Assembly (NCBI GenBank): GCA_930633495.1 | Contig: CAKNFJ010000002.1 | Coordinates: forward strand, 248,001 to 312,000 | DNA from: Hyphomicrobiales bacterium | Lineage (GTDB): Bacteria > Pseudomonadota > Alphaproteobacteria > Rhizobiales > Beijerinckiaceae | Reading direction: 5' to 3' | DNA: 64,000 bases | Shown: in pieces, positions 9,201 to 17,377 of the stretch | How the letters are laid out: each line of letters starts with the position of its first letter | Numbering within the stretch: the first letter of the stretch is position 1 | Made by a program: the position numbers and the translations under genes | The notes under the pieces: generated by a model | Told to the model about the DNA's origin: nothing | Databases searched by the model: none | Seen by the model: only the letters and a program-made list of their open reading frames with translations

Positions 9201-11181
9201 CGAGGTCAAGCGTCGCATCAACGAAACGGGCTTCACCTGTGACGAGATCACCGGCCGCACCCTGGAGATCCGCGGCGGTCGCGTCATGCGGCGCCCGGCA
9301 TCCAACCCGACTGTCGTCAAGAACTCGTTCAATTCTGGCGATCTCGACGCTGTGATTATCAATAGCGCCGGCGCCACCGGCATCGATCTTCACGCTGGCT
9401 CCCGTTTCGACGATCAGCGCCCGCGCGTTCTGCTCGAACTGCAGGCGCCTGCGGACATCCTGCGCAAAATCCAGGGCCATGGTCGCGTCAACCGGTACGA
9501 CCAGGTCGAGGATCCGGAGATCATCTCGTTCCTGTCGGGTCTGCCGATCGAGATGCGCCTGGCCGCCATGGAGAACGCCAAGCTCCGTCGCCTTTCTGCG
9601 AACACGACCTCCAATCGCGACGCCGCGATCCTGGTTCGCGATATCCCCGACCTCATCAATCCGGTCGGCGATATCGTGTGCTCGCGCTACGCCGAAGCCC
9701 GTCCGGAGCTGATGCGTCGCCTCGGCTTCAAGGTCGACGAAATCCAGCTCGGCGCCAAAGACAACCTGAAGATCGAGATGGAGTCCTCGGACAAATTGCG
9801 GTCCAGCCTCAAGCAGCGCACCCGCCTCAAGGTTGAGAAGTCAGTTCGTGGTGAAGAGACGGAGGTCTCCGACAACAAGCGCACGGCGAACGAGATCCTG
9901 GCGCGGCTGATCATGCTGCCAGTCTCGCTGCAGGAGCGCGTCTGCAACGAGCTGACCGCCGAGTTCCATGCGGCGATCGAGGAGCTTGAGGCGCGCGGCC
10001 AGACGCCGTTGAAGACGCACGAGTTGCCCGGCATCGTCCACATCAAGGAGACGAAGAGCTTCGACGGCGTCGAGTCGGAAGAGGTCGACTCGCTTTTCCA
10101 CGAGCCGCTCTATGCGGTGACCGGTGCGCTGGAGCGCGTCGGCACGCCGATCAAGACAGACGGCCTCCTGGAGCGCATCCAGATTGGCGAAATGGCCTCC
10201 GGCCGGGCCTTCGCTTGCATCGAACGGCTCCAGAATGATCTCGAAGAGATCCTGCGGCCCTACCTGCCGGCGAACATGACAGTTGCAGAGGCGCTGGCTC
10301 GCGGCCACAAGGAGGTTTCACGGCGCAAGGACGCCATCGATCGCCTGATCACGGGCCTGGAGAAGATCAAGCCCGGCGTTCAGGTCACCTACAGCGTCGA
10401 CGAGATCGCCGTCACGGGCGTTGTCACCCGGATCGAGTATCCGCCGCGCGGCTATGAGCACGTCGCGAGCACCTACGGCGTCGAATTCGTGGTTCCGGGC
10501 GATCAGCGTCCGCGCTCGATGCGCCTCGGCACGCTCCTCAATGATTCCAGGTTCGCGGTAAAGCCAGGGCTGGAGTCGAACGACTATGAGAAGCTGCTGA
10601 AGGCATTCGAGGATGCCGAGGCGCTCAACCTCCATCCTGTGACGCTCCTGACCAACAATTTGTACCGTGGCATGCGCTACAACACCGAGCACAACCTCGG
10701 GCGCCTGGTCACGTACAAGGATTCCGCCGGCTCCTTCCATCGCGGCATCTTGGTGACGAACAAGAACCACCGCGACCTGAACTTCCCTGTCGGCATGACC
10801 GACAGCAAGATGGCCCAGGAGGCTGTTGCGGATGGCATCGAGCTTGTCGGCTCGCCGTCCCTTTCGGACAAGCTGATCGCACTCACTCCGGAAGGCACCG
10901 GTGTCAGGCTCCGTCTGCCGCCGCGCAACTCGCGCAAATACGGCTTCGTCTATGACGTGCCAACCATCAACGATTTCGCCCGACGCGATCCGAGCCTGGA
11001 GAAGAACGGAGCGGCCAATGTCCTGATCCAGGCCGATGAGGTCGCTGAGGTGGTCGATGCGCTCTATCGCGCAGGCGCGTCGCTCTTCGCTAACGGGACC
11101 AACCGGAAATGGGCGCAGGAGCGCATGCAGAGAATGAGCAAGAGCAAGAAGTCCGCTCCCGCTCCCGCTATGATCCGGTGA
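6244..11181 (+). CDS. Strawberry-notch-type SF2 helicase, 1645 residues
   Basis: Very large superfamily 2 helicase/ATPase of the bacterial Strawberry-notch (Sbno) group, found on phages and plasmids. Residues about 573-580 (QTGVGKGR) form the Walker A motif. LVLDECHNA near residue 709 is the DEAH-like Walker B box, and SSATF is motif III. The C-terminal helicase half carries GHGRVNRYDQ near residue 1077, a motif VI equivalent, within the Sbno-type helicase C region. The first 480 residues have no recognised domain. The last 400 residues may be an accessory module. The PcfJ-like gene starts 7 bp later, so the two form an operon. A role in DNA or RNA remodelling for the element is inferred. Confidence 0.88.
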   Translation: MINQPWVDLSEYGLQLKLVRSFSGVSNLVLLGESNIVRDLHTPANKLGFKPHQTNKKLLFKVAKFDDNGVLTEKISVDAFRPFFPKAKADTYELERHYVDLAASHAADKPVDRPQDAAATKGVPARVLSGGHPLGFNRFVQEVYELNGERYIKDTRGMAVSERDGTTPGLFLRAPDAESLAICAEAFVEQAARGRVQHAADLQRFISTIGHQGPVAEFTDAVTAALGRHLAKRGGTTLGDAFITASKMHEALPCLHDTNGAFVAGPMAVASQRILGLDPALTDRTIAIDDAGPGYLLSHMPKGAKFEIRADSEKHAAALRAVAAVRGLKDIEFRKGGLQSSDARGLFADVGSNHSAIIPQLGKIGTDGVGVIVLDSPKNDQEEAKLAAIRDQIAREWRFEAESTIDGGLWGGHPDLSGRIMLAIAGRRSEPSEDALPPSPRPIHDWTSLWTWTAEIVSNRAREADRSRLAAAANVELKGDADPKSINSFQVPYASASRVGNPSTMVPRNLEAATREALARVVRQHGDVDSFVAAEFGYSKDDLARIFSPEQIDALALYLHADERERGFLIADQTGVGKGRTLAAILRRAAMRGERVMFLTERQQNLSDIWRDIVHTESAAHFLPMVLNDSVSIIDEATKKVVMRGAAREDVDAMLDSGAWPASVNLILGTYSQFNREVVEGQSTTEGDLTKRKSAWLRGVIDAETKLVLDECHNAAASTSNVGKNIKAAVDKCGGVVFSSATFAKTAEHMDLYWKLLPEGLLDGEMALMMQRGGETFQEILSAMLVQDGVMIRREFDLSRVTYRTVVDTQRFDRNRSYMDAVAPILGEFVRFAASCDQTVQDERNARANAPEGEAGPVHQAFRSGYGSPLYTISRLFVAALKIDIVVEQAIDALQNNRKPVIVVENTVQSLLEELAEQDIEVDGAVVADFRALFHRILRKMGQRTLNTQNGAVRDLTADYPELKAISDRIRRLIENLPDIPASAVDEVKRRINETGFTCDEITGRTLEIRGGRVMRRPASNPTVVKNSFNSGDLDAVIINSAGATGIDLHAGSRFDDQRPRVLLELQAPADILRKIQGHGRVNRYDQVEDPEIISFLSGLPIEMRLAAMENAKLRRLSANTTSNRDAAILVRDIPDLINPVGDIVCSRYAEARPELMRRLGFKVDEIQLGAKDNLKIEMESSDKLRSSLKQRTRLKVEKSVRGEETEVSDNKRTANEILARLIMLPVSLQERVCNELTAEFHAAIEELEARGQTPLKTHELPGIVHIKETKSFDGVESEEVDSLFHEPLYAVTGALERVGTPIKTDGLLERIQIGEMASGRAFACIERLQNDLEEILRPYLPANMTVAEALARGHKEVSRRKDAIDRLITGLEKIKPGVQVTYSVDEIAVTGVVTRIEYPPRGYEHVASTYGVEFVVPGDQRPRSMRLGTLLNDSRFAVKPGLESNDYEKLLKAFEDAEALNLHPVTLLTNNLYRGMRYNTEHNLGRLVTYKDSAGSFHRGILVTNKNHRDLNFPVGMTDSKMAQEAVADGIELVGSPSLSDKLIALTPEGTGVRLRLPPRNSRKYGFVYDVPTINDFARRDPSLEKNGAANVLIQADEVAEVVDALYRAGASLFANGTNRKWAQERMQRMSKSKKSAPAPAMIR

Positions 11182-11188
11182 GGCCAAG

Positions 11189-13078
11189 ATGACGAGCCAT
11201 AGCAAGGCCATGCGCGAGCAACTCGTAATTCTGCTCGGTCAGATGCCCATCGCCACCCGCGCGACACCTGACGGCGGCGTCGAGGCAGCTTCCTTGGACG
11301 CCACCGGCGTTCCGGGAACCGTGAGCTATCTCAGCGTGACCGGCGCCGGCGAGCTCCGTGCCGTCCGTCGAACGGTTCGGGTACTCAATCCCGATCCCTT
11401 CTCCTCGTTCGAGGGAGCAGCGGCGGCTCGCGAGCGGGAATTTCCGCTGTCGGAAGCCCTCGACTGGTTTGGCCTGCGTGGTGGCATCTCGGGTTACGCC
11501 AAGCAGCTTCACGCAAGCTTCACCGTGCGCTTCCCCGAGTCGAATATCCCGGACGAGACGATCCTCGCGGTAGGCGCTGCCCAGCTCAAGGCGGCGCATA
11601 TCGAGACGATTGCGGCCAAGCTCGACCCCCGGGTTCTACGAGCGCTGCGCGCCGTGAGCGTGTTCCACCAGCCGGCATACGCATTCTATGCCAACCCGGC
11701 GCGCGCGGATGTCCGCCTCCAGGCGGCCGAGGCCTACCCGCTCCTGGCGCAGGATCTTGCGGTAAAGCCGACGCTGAAGCTCGCCATCGACATGAAGAAG
11801 TCGCTGAATGACGCGCTGATGCGCGCCTATGGCGAAACCGATATCGGCGTACCGAAGCTCTCCCGTAGCCTCCTGCGCCGCCTGGACAAGCTCGACTGGA
11901 ATGACCGCGGTACGGCCCCGAAGGTTCTGGTCGAGATGCTCTCGGCCGCGCCGCCGGACTGGTTCCCTACGAAGCGCGCGGAATTCGACGCCCTGCTCGA
12001 CATCGTCGAGGGCGCGCTTCGGCCACTGTACGTTGAGATGCCGGATGGGATCGCCTCACTGCTGGAGGGGGCGAAGGGGCAATGGGCTGATCTGCGAGCC
12101 CGCGCCGCCAAAGCGGCTGCTCCGACCCAGCCGCCACTGGACCTTCCGGAGGACCAGAAGACATCCTGGCAGCCAGTGCCTGACGAGAGCCAGGAAGGGC
12201 TTCAGCGCGCCGCGAACGGTGTCATCGACATGGTTCGCTCCTTCCGCGACCAGGTTGTCCTGCCGATCGCCATGTCCCGCTCAACGGAGGACGAGGCCTA
12301 TCTTGGTCCGGAAAGCCTCAGGCTTGCGACCGACGCGGCCATTCGTCTTCTTCTCGCCAAGAAGGCGCTACCGGCCGCGTTCGAGCTGCAGCGGGATTGG
12401 CATTCGCGCGTGACGACGATTCTGGCGGCTATCGGAACCGATGACGAGCCGGAGATCGCGCGCGGCGAGATCAAGGCCGTAGCAGCTGATGGCTGGGCGC
12501 CGCTCTGCGACGTTTGGATCGCACCGAACGGAATCCAGATCGTTCCACTAACGGACAAGCGTGAGCTTCGCGAGGAAGGCAAACGGCTCAATCACTGCGT
12601 CGGCGGCTATGACACCCGTGCGAAGGCGGGGGACTGCCACATCCTGTCGATGCGTGAACAGGGGGACGGCTTTGACGCGGTCTCGCTGTCGACCGTCGAG
12701 ATCGGCCGCGTCAACGAGGGCGTCCCCGAACTTTCCGTGCGCCAGCACCATGGACAAGGCAACGGCACACCCCCGAAGAAGGCCGTCGCCGCGTTCGCCT
12801 GGTTCAAGGGCGAGGTCGAGGCTGGCCGCATTCCGCTCAACCACGGCGGCATCATGAGCTACCTGTCCAATCGCACCCGCCCCACCGACGAGATCGAGAT
12901 CCGTTGTGGGTACGATCGGAAGGACCTGGAGATCGTCGAAAGCGCACTGCGCGCCTGGGAGCCCTTGATGGGCAAGCGACTGCGGAAGCTCAGCCTCGAG
13001 GAGTTCAGGAAGCTGCCTGAGATGGCTGATATCGTTCAGGCGCTGGCCCCGAGCTATTCGCCGGCGCTGCGCGTCTGA
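11189..13078 (+). CDS. PcfJ-like protein
   Basis: 629 residues. The C-terminal part (about residues 455-545) shows the PcfJ family signature: GKRLNHCVGGY, a run to ILSMR, a STVEI strand, then LSVRQHHGQGNG. PcfJ-like proteins are widespread on conjugative plasmids and phages, and their biochemical role is not established. The N-terminal 450 residues are largely helical and have no known domain. It starts 7 bp after the Sbno helicase, indicating co-transcription and perhaps shared function. Its 3' end overlaps the convergent gene 13005..13859 by 74 bp. Confidence 0.82.
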   Translation: MTSHSKAMREQLVILLGQMPIATRATPDGGVEAASLDATGVPGTVSYLSVTGAGELRAVRRTVRVLNPDPFSSFEGAAAAREREFPLSEALDWFGLRGGISGYAKQLHASFTVRFPESNIPDETILAVGAAQLKAAHIETIAAKLDPRVLRALRAVSVFHQPAYAFYANPARADVRLQAAEAYPLLAQDLAVKPTLKLAIDMKKSLNDALMRAYGETDIGVPKLSRSLLRRLDKLDWNDRGTAPKVLVEMLSAAPPDWFPTKRAEFDALLDIVEGALRPLYVEMPDGIASLLEGAKGQWADLRARAAKAAAPTQPPLDLPEDQKTSWQPVPDESQEGLQRAANGVIDMVRSFRDQVVLPIAMSRSTEDEAYLGPESLRLATDAAIRLLLAKKALPAAFELQRDWHSRVTTILAAIGTDDEPEIARGEIKAVAADGWAPLCDVWIAPNGIQIVPLTDKRELREEGKRLNHCVGGYDTRAKAGDCHILSMREQGDGFDAVSLSTVEIGRVNEGVPELSVRQHHGQGNGTPPKKAVAAFAWFKGEVEAGRIPLNHGGIMSYLSNRTRPTDEIEIRCGYDRKDLEIVESALRAWEPLMGKRLRKLSLEEFRKLPEMADIVQALAPSYSPALRV

Positions 13079-13859
13079 CACCTGCCGGCCGGTAGACAAG
13101 CCGCGGTCGCTCCACGCCCGATCGGACAAAGCCCTTCCCTCGAAAGAGGGAAGCCAACCTCGCACGCCAGCCTGCTGTCCCCCCTTGGTCGTAAGCGGCT
13201 GGCGCCTCGGCGACGGTGAGCATCAAGAGAGCAGCAAGGGTGAACGGCAGCTCCATGACCACGTCACGCTGCGCCGTCTGCATTGCCGCCGCGATGTCCG
13301 CCTCGCTCGCATCTTCCAGCTCAGCCATTGCCCTAAGCTCGTCCAGCAACTGTGGAGGAAAGTAGACTGTCGCCAGGTTCGTGAGCCTGGCCAGGCATTC
13401 GGTCCAGCCGCGTCCGTAGATCTTTCGCGCCAGCAGGGCGTGAACCCGCAACTGGCTCGGCTTCAGCGCGACCGCGGCGTATGAGTGGCGGCACGATCCG
13501 TCGGCAAACTCCCAGGCCGTCATCATGACGAGCTTGTCCGGCTCCGACGGATCGGGACAGACGAGGACGCCGACGCGCTCCGGGTGAGCGGCACCATAGA
13601 GCGCCTCGCTGCCCTCTTCCCGGCGTGGCGCGTCCTGGAACTCGATCCAATACCCGTTCTCCGGAACGGAAATCAGATCGATATTTCGTTCGATTGATGC
13701 GGTCTGAGAGTCGACGCATGCCTGCAGCTCGACCACGGTGGCGTCGTCGAGCACGAACCCTTGCGCATGGTCGACGAGCTCGGCGAAATGCATGTGCTCA
13801 GCAGCGCTGCGCATACCGCGGGCATTGTTTGCGGCTTTGCTCTGCAGGGTTCCCTTCAC
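13005..13859 (-). CDS. Unknown protein translated with the TraR-like gene
   Basis: About 284 residues. I chose GTG at 13859 because it overlaps the TraR-like stop codon as GTGA, the usual sign of translational coupling; a TTG at 13883 is the longer alternative. The core (residues about 30-200) looks folded, with an aromatic-rich stretch. After a Leu/Ala-rich hydrophobic segment near residues 205-220, the C-terminus is rich in Arg, Ala and Pro. No known family. The tail overlaps the convergent PcfJ-like gene by 74 bp. Confidence 0.6.
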   Translation of the reverse strand: MKGTLQSKAANNARGMRSAAEHMHFAELVDHAQGFVLDDATVVELQACVDSQTASIERNIDLISVPENGYWIEFQDAPRREEGSEALYGAAHPERVGVLVCPDPSEPDKLVMMTAWEFADGSCRHSYAAVALKPSQLRVHALLARKIYGRGWTECLARLTNLATVYFPPQLLDELRAMAELEDASEADIAAAMQTAQRDVVMELPFTLAALLMLTVAEAPAAYDQGGTAGWRARLASLFRGKGFVRSGVERPRLVYRPAGVRRAAPANSSGPAPERYQPSQAAS

Positions 13860-14074
13860 CGACGTTCCGCCATCTGCTGGCAATTCACGCAGCGGGTCGC
13901 GCTTGGAAGGGCCTTGATACGGGCGGCCGGGATCTCGTCGCCGCAGATCGCGCAGTCGCGCTGCTCGCCCAATCCAGGCTCTACCGCGAGAGACGCCTGG
14001 ATGTTGCGGATCTGGCGATCCCGCATCATTTCATCGCGCTCGATCGCGAGGGAGATGTCGCTTTCTTCGGTCAT
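13856..14074 (-). CDS. TraR/DksA-type zinc-finger protein
   Basis: 72 residues from an ATG with GGAG eight bases ahead. The C-terminus has the DksA/TraR C4 zinc finger: CAICG, 17 residues, then CVNC, followed by the short basic tail. The N-terminus is a short helix rich in Asp and Glu. Such small proteins bind the RNA polymerase secondary channel, as TraR of plasmid F does without ppGpp, and adjust promoter use. Plasmids and phages often carry them. It is coupled to the unknown gene downstream. Confidence 0.85.
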   Translation of the reverse strand: MTEESDISLAIERDEMMRDRQIRNIQASLAVEPGLGEQRDCAICGDEIPAARIKALPSATRCVNCQQMAERR

Positions 14075-14230
14075 GGCAAAGCTCCGGAGCGACAAGGATT
14101 CTTCCCTCGATCGCCTAACGGAGAAGGTAGGGAGAGCCTCCTGCGGCCGTCAACCAAGAACCGCTACTGCGTTTCTTGACCGTCCACCGTTTCTCGCGGA
14201 CACTTTCTGAAGTTTTCCGCGGAGCGATTC

Positions 14231-14563
14231 ATGAAGCGCATCATCACCCTCCTGGCCCTCGCGACGCTGAGCGCCATTCCGTCGATGGCACAGGCCGGGG
14301 AATACGGCCGCTACGCAACCACCACCGAGCAGTTCGAGGCGGGGTTTCCCCGTATGATCGATGGGCGCTATCCGCTGAGCGCGCCGCCAAAGGAGCGCAT
14401 CCCGGTGGGAGCTTACATCCCGCCCGTGGAGAACAGCTTTGCCAACGTGAAGCACTATCGCACCGGCGAGGCCTCCGTGGACAGCGGCCGCCGCTATCGC
14501 AGCAGCCGCGATATCAAGGGCAACGCCCGCTACGATCGCTCGCGCGCTGCCTGGCGCCGCTAA
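14231..14563 (+). CDS. Small exported protein, 110 residues
   Basis: ATG start. Residues 1-22 form a signal peptide ending MAQAG. The mature part is rich in Tyr, Arg and Ser and ends with basic residues (SRAAWRR). No known domain and no cysteine. It stands alone between the divergent TraR-like gene and the convergent protease gene, whose end is 6 bp away. Function unknown; a small periplasmic or surface protein is likely. Confidence 0.65.
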   Translation: MKRIITLLALATLSAIPSMAQAGEYGRYATTTEQFEAGFPRMIDGRYPLSAPPKERIPVGAYIPPVENSFANVKHYRTGEASVDSGRRYRSSRDIKGNARYDRSRAAWRR

Positions 14564-14569
14564 GGCGCC

Positions 14570-15688
14570 TCAGGCCTTGCTGAACAAGGCCCATAGGTCA
14601 TTGATCGTGAGGGTCGTCATGAGCGCAAGCAGCAGGACGACCCCAACAGCCTGAATGCCGACAAGGAACTTGGCATTCAGCGGACGTCTGACGATACCCT
14701 CGATCGCGCAGATCAGCAGCTGACCACCGTCCAGAACCGGCAGCGGCACAAGGTTCACGACCGCCAGGTTGATGGAGAAGGCGGCGATGATGAAGACGAA
14801 GTTGGCGATACCGTCGCTGATCGCCTGAGATGTCACTTCCGCCATCTTGATCGGGCCGCCGACCTCTGAGATCGGCCTTGTGCCGATGAACAGCTGCTTC
14901 ACCGCGATCACAAAGGCCCGTGTCTGCTTCCAGACGTCGCCGGCGCCATAGATGAGGGCATCGATCGGGCCCACCGTCTCGTGGACGGGATCACCCGACA
15001 CGATCCCAATCCGGCCGATAGACTGTGTCCCCCCAATGCCGGTGATGCGCTCGACACGCGGCTGAACCCTGATCGTAAGCTCCTCGGTTCCCCGAGCAAT
15101 CCGAGCGACGGCGGGCTCGTCCAGGCGCAGCGAAATTTCCGAGAAGATGTCGCCGAAGCTGTGGGTACGAACACCATTCACGCTCAGAAAGCGGTCCCCT
15201 GGACGAATTCCAGCCTGTTCCGCGGCGCCGCCGGCTACGACCTCCCGCACCACGGGGGGGACGACGGGCCGGCCGAATCCCACATAGAGAGAGGCGATAA
15301 CGAGGAAACCGAGAAGCAGATTGGCGCCCGGGCCCGCAGCCAGGACGATCGCACGATGCAGCGGTGGGCGGCGAAGCAGGTAGGGGGATTTTGGGTCTGG
15401 CTTCGCGTTGTCTGGCATGTCTGTTGCCGAGACCATCCCCGTGCCATCACGGTCGCCCAGGAACCGAACGAAACCCCCGATCGGAATGGCTCGCAGCTGC
15501 CATTCGCAGCCGTCGCGATCCTGGCGCGACCACAGGACTTTCCCCAGGCCCACTGCGAAATGTGTCGGGCGCGTTCCGAGGGTTTTGCCCGCGATAAAGT
15601 GGCCATACTCATGGACCGTCACGAGAATTGCGAACGCGACCAGGAAAGGGACGAGAGCCCCGGCGATCCCAAAAACATAGTCCAGCAT
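14570..15688 (-). CDS. rseP: Site-2 membrane metalloprotease, RseP/MmpA type (M50)
   Basis: Intramembrane zinc protease that cleaves membrane-bound anti-sigma or similar factors within the bilayer. The HEYGH zinc motif lies in the first membrane helix (residues 26-30), and the second active-site motif, NLVPLPVLDGGQL, lies in the third membrane segment near residue 315. Between them is one PDZ domain (about residues 120-195, with GIRPGDRFLSVNG). About 372 residues is the usual length for alphaproteobacterial members. ATG at 15688 is preferred over TTG at 15691. The EipB-like envelope gene lies 87 bp upstream on the same strand. As the chromosome normally carries one copy, this may be a second version. 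Confidence 0.9.
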   Translation of the reverse strand: MLDYVFGIAGALVPFLVAFAILVTVHEYGHFIAGKTLGTRPTHFAVGLGKVLWSRQDRDGCEWQLRAIPIGGFVRFLGDRDGTGMVSATDMPDNAKPDPKSPYLLRRPPLHRAIVLAAGPGANLLLGFLVIASLYVGFGRPVVPPVVREVVAGGAAEQAGIRPGDRFLSVNGVRTHSFGDIFSEISLRLDEPAVARIARGTEELTIRVQPRVERITGIGGTQSIGRIGIVSGDPVHETVGPIDALIYGAGDVWKQTRAFVIAVKQLFIGTRPISEVGGPIKMAEVTSQAISDGIANFVFIIAAFSINLAVVNLVPLPVLDGGQLLICAIEGIVRRPLNAKFLVGIQAVGVVLLLALMTTLTINDLWALFSKA

Positions 15689-15775
15689 CAAAATTCCTCG
15701 AAGCGATCGTCAGATTCTAGGGCGGCGCCGAGGCCGGCTGAAAGTGGACCCCGGCAGTCATTCACAGGCTAGCGG

Positions 15776-16543
15776 TCAGCCTTTGCAAGGCTGGGCATGG
15801 ATCAGTTCGAGCTTCTCGATGCGGCCTCGGCTGATCCGCTCACCTTCGATCACCTCGAAGCCGGCGACGACGCCGTTTTCGAACTCCGTCGCCTTCATCT
15901 CGAATGATGGGCCGGCGTCCTGAAATGCCTCACCGACAAAGAAAGCCTCGCGGGTGTGCCAAGATTTCAGCCCCTGGAGCGCCCCAAGATCGCCCGGATC
16001 CGGCCGCCGCGGCTGAACGATGGTGGATACCTGTGCCGCCTTCGTGCCGAATCCGGGCGCGCCCAGATAGGCTGGCATGCTCTTCATGATCGCCCCAGGC
16101 CCGCTGATGTCGATCGCGGAACGCAGCGCCTTCGTGCGGCTGATCGGGAAGAGCACATTGGCCGGGAGCTCCGCCCGCTGCTCCTCGGGAGCTACGATGC
16201 GGACAACCGTTGCGTCGTTCTCGCGCTCGGCCTTGCCACGGAAACTTTTGATCTCGGTCCCGTCCTGTTCGAGCGTGTCGTTGAAGGAATAGGATTTGCC
16301 GTCGGCGGATTCCCAGGTCGCGGACGTGCGCACGACCTTCCCGAAGTCGTTGTCGATCTCCAGGCGCCGGAGCATCGCGTATCCACGGCAGGCGTCACCA
16401 AGCAGCTCGACCTCCATGCGCCCCGTCGGAGATCCCGACTCGTCGGTCATGGAATAGGTCGCGCGGTGAGACGCGATCGAGGCTTCCTCGGCAAGCGCCG
16501 GAACCGCGGCAGCCAGGGCAATCAGAAGAGAGAGCGCACGCAT
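15776..16543 (-). CDS. EipB-like periplasmic protein (DUF1849)
   Basis: About 255 residues. ATG at 16543 gives a clean signal peptide (MRALSLLIALAAAVPALAEE). The mature sequence follows the EipB/DUF1849 pattern: SHRATYSM, a GRMEVELLGDACRGY stretch with its conserved Cys, a TSATWES strand, and a second Cys five residues from the end. In Brucella, EipB is a periplasmic beta-spiral protein needed for envelope integrity. It lies just upstream of the site-2 protease gene on the same strand, so the two may work in envelope stress; this is inferred. Confidence 0.82.
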   Translation of the reverse strand: MRALSLLIALAAAVPALAEEASIASHRATYSMTDESGSPTGRMEVELLGDACRGYAMLRRLEIDNDFGKVVRTSATWESADGKSYSFNDTLEQDGTEIKSFRGKAERENDATVVRIVAPEEQRAELPANVLFPISRTKALRSAIDISGPGAIMKSMPAYLGAPGFGTKAAQVSTIVQPRRPDPGDLGALQGLKSWHTREAFFVGEAFQDAGPSFEMKATEFENGVVAGFEVIEGERISRGRIEKLELIHAQPCKG

Positions 16544-16702
16544 GAGACGACCTCGGTCAGCCGTGAAATTCTGAGACACAAGGAATAATCCAAGGGACCG
16601 CGAGTATCAAACCACCGATTCTATGATCCACGTTATTCACAAAGGATTGTCGCTTTCGTCCGCCGGCCGGAGAGAGGATGGACTGCAATTGGGTTTCTCG
16701 GC

Positions 16703-17377
16703 GTGTCGCTATCGCACCAAGGACTGCTTCTGTCGCTCTCATCCCCAAGCGGGGCGGGCAAATCGACGCTCGCCCGCGCGCTCTTGAAGGTTGATCCCCG
16801 CTTCGTGTCGTCGGTGTCGATGACGACGCGCGGACGGCGCCGGAGCGAAGGACACGGGATCGACTATCATTTCGTCGATCGCTCTCAGTTCGGGCGCGAG
16901 GTCGCCGCCGGCGGCCTGGTCGAATGGGCTGAGGTTTACGGAAACCTCTATGGCACGCCGAAGGCTCCGGTGGAGGCAGCACTCCGTGGCGGTAGGGACG
17001 TCCTATTCGATATCGACTGGCAGGGCGCAGGACAGATCGCGGACGCGTATCCGATCCATAGCGTTCGGGTTTTCATCCTGCCTCCCTCCGCAGAGGCGCT
17101 TCGGTCGCGGCTGGTACGGCGCGCCGAGGATTCTGACGAGGTCATTGCCCGCCGGCTCGCCGGTGCAGCGGAAGACGTCTCCCACGCGGCGGAGTACGAC
17201 TACCTCCTGGTCAACGAAGATCTTGAGGCATGCCTGTCATCCCTGCGGCAGATCGTGGCCTATGAGCGGGCTCGGCGACTGGGTCTGGAGGTCTCGCCGC
17301 CGCGTCTCGATGATGAGGCTGGAGGCGTGCTCCTGGCTCTGCAGGATGACCTCGGGGTCCGCGCGCCGGCGCCCTGA
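16703..17377 (+). CDS. gmk: Guanylate kinase
   Basis: Phosphorylates GMP and dGMP to GDP and dGDP with ATP. P-loop SSPSGAGKST at residues 13-22. SMTTRGRRRSEGHGIDYHFV is the GMP-binding region, VEWAEVYGNLYGTPK the second GMP-contact loop, and VLFDIDWQGA the Walker B strand. 224 residues is slightly longer than the usual 205-215 because of an Asp/Gly-rich C-terminal tail. The start is GTG at 16703. It is tail-to-tail with the dGTPase gene, so a GMP/dGMP kinase and a dGTP hydrolase are neighbours. Confidence 0.93.
   Translation: MSLSHQGLLLSLSSPSGAGKSTLARALLKVDPRFVSSVSMTTRGRRRSEGHGIDYHFVDRSQFGREVAAGGLVEWAEVYGNLYGTPKAPVEAALRGGRDVLFDIDWQGAGQIADAYPIHSVRVFILPPSAEALRSRLVRRAEDSDEVIARRLAGAAEDVSHAAEYDYLLVNEDLEACLSSLRQIVAYERARRLGLEVSPPRLDDEAGGVLLALQDDLGVRAPAP

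Noticed and set aside
7732..9480. A 582-residue open frame on the minus strand inside the Sbno helicase gene
   Set aside because: Antisense shadow of the helicase core, with biased composition and no motif.
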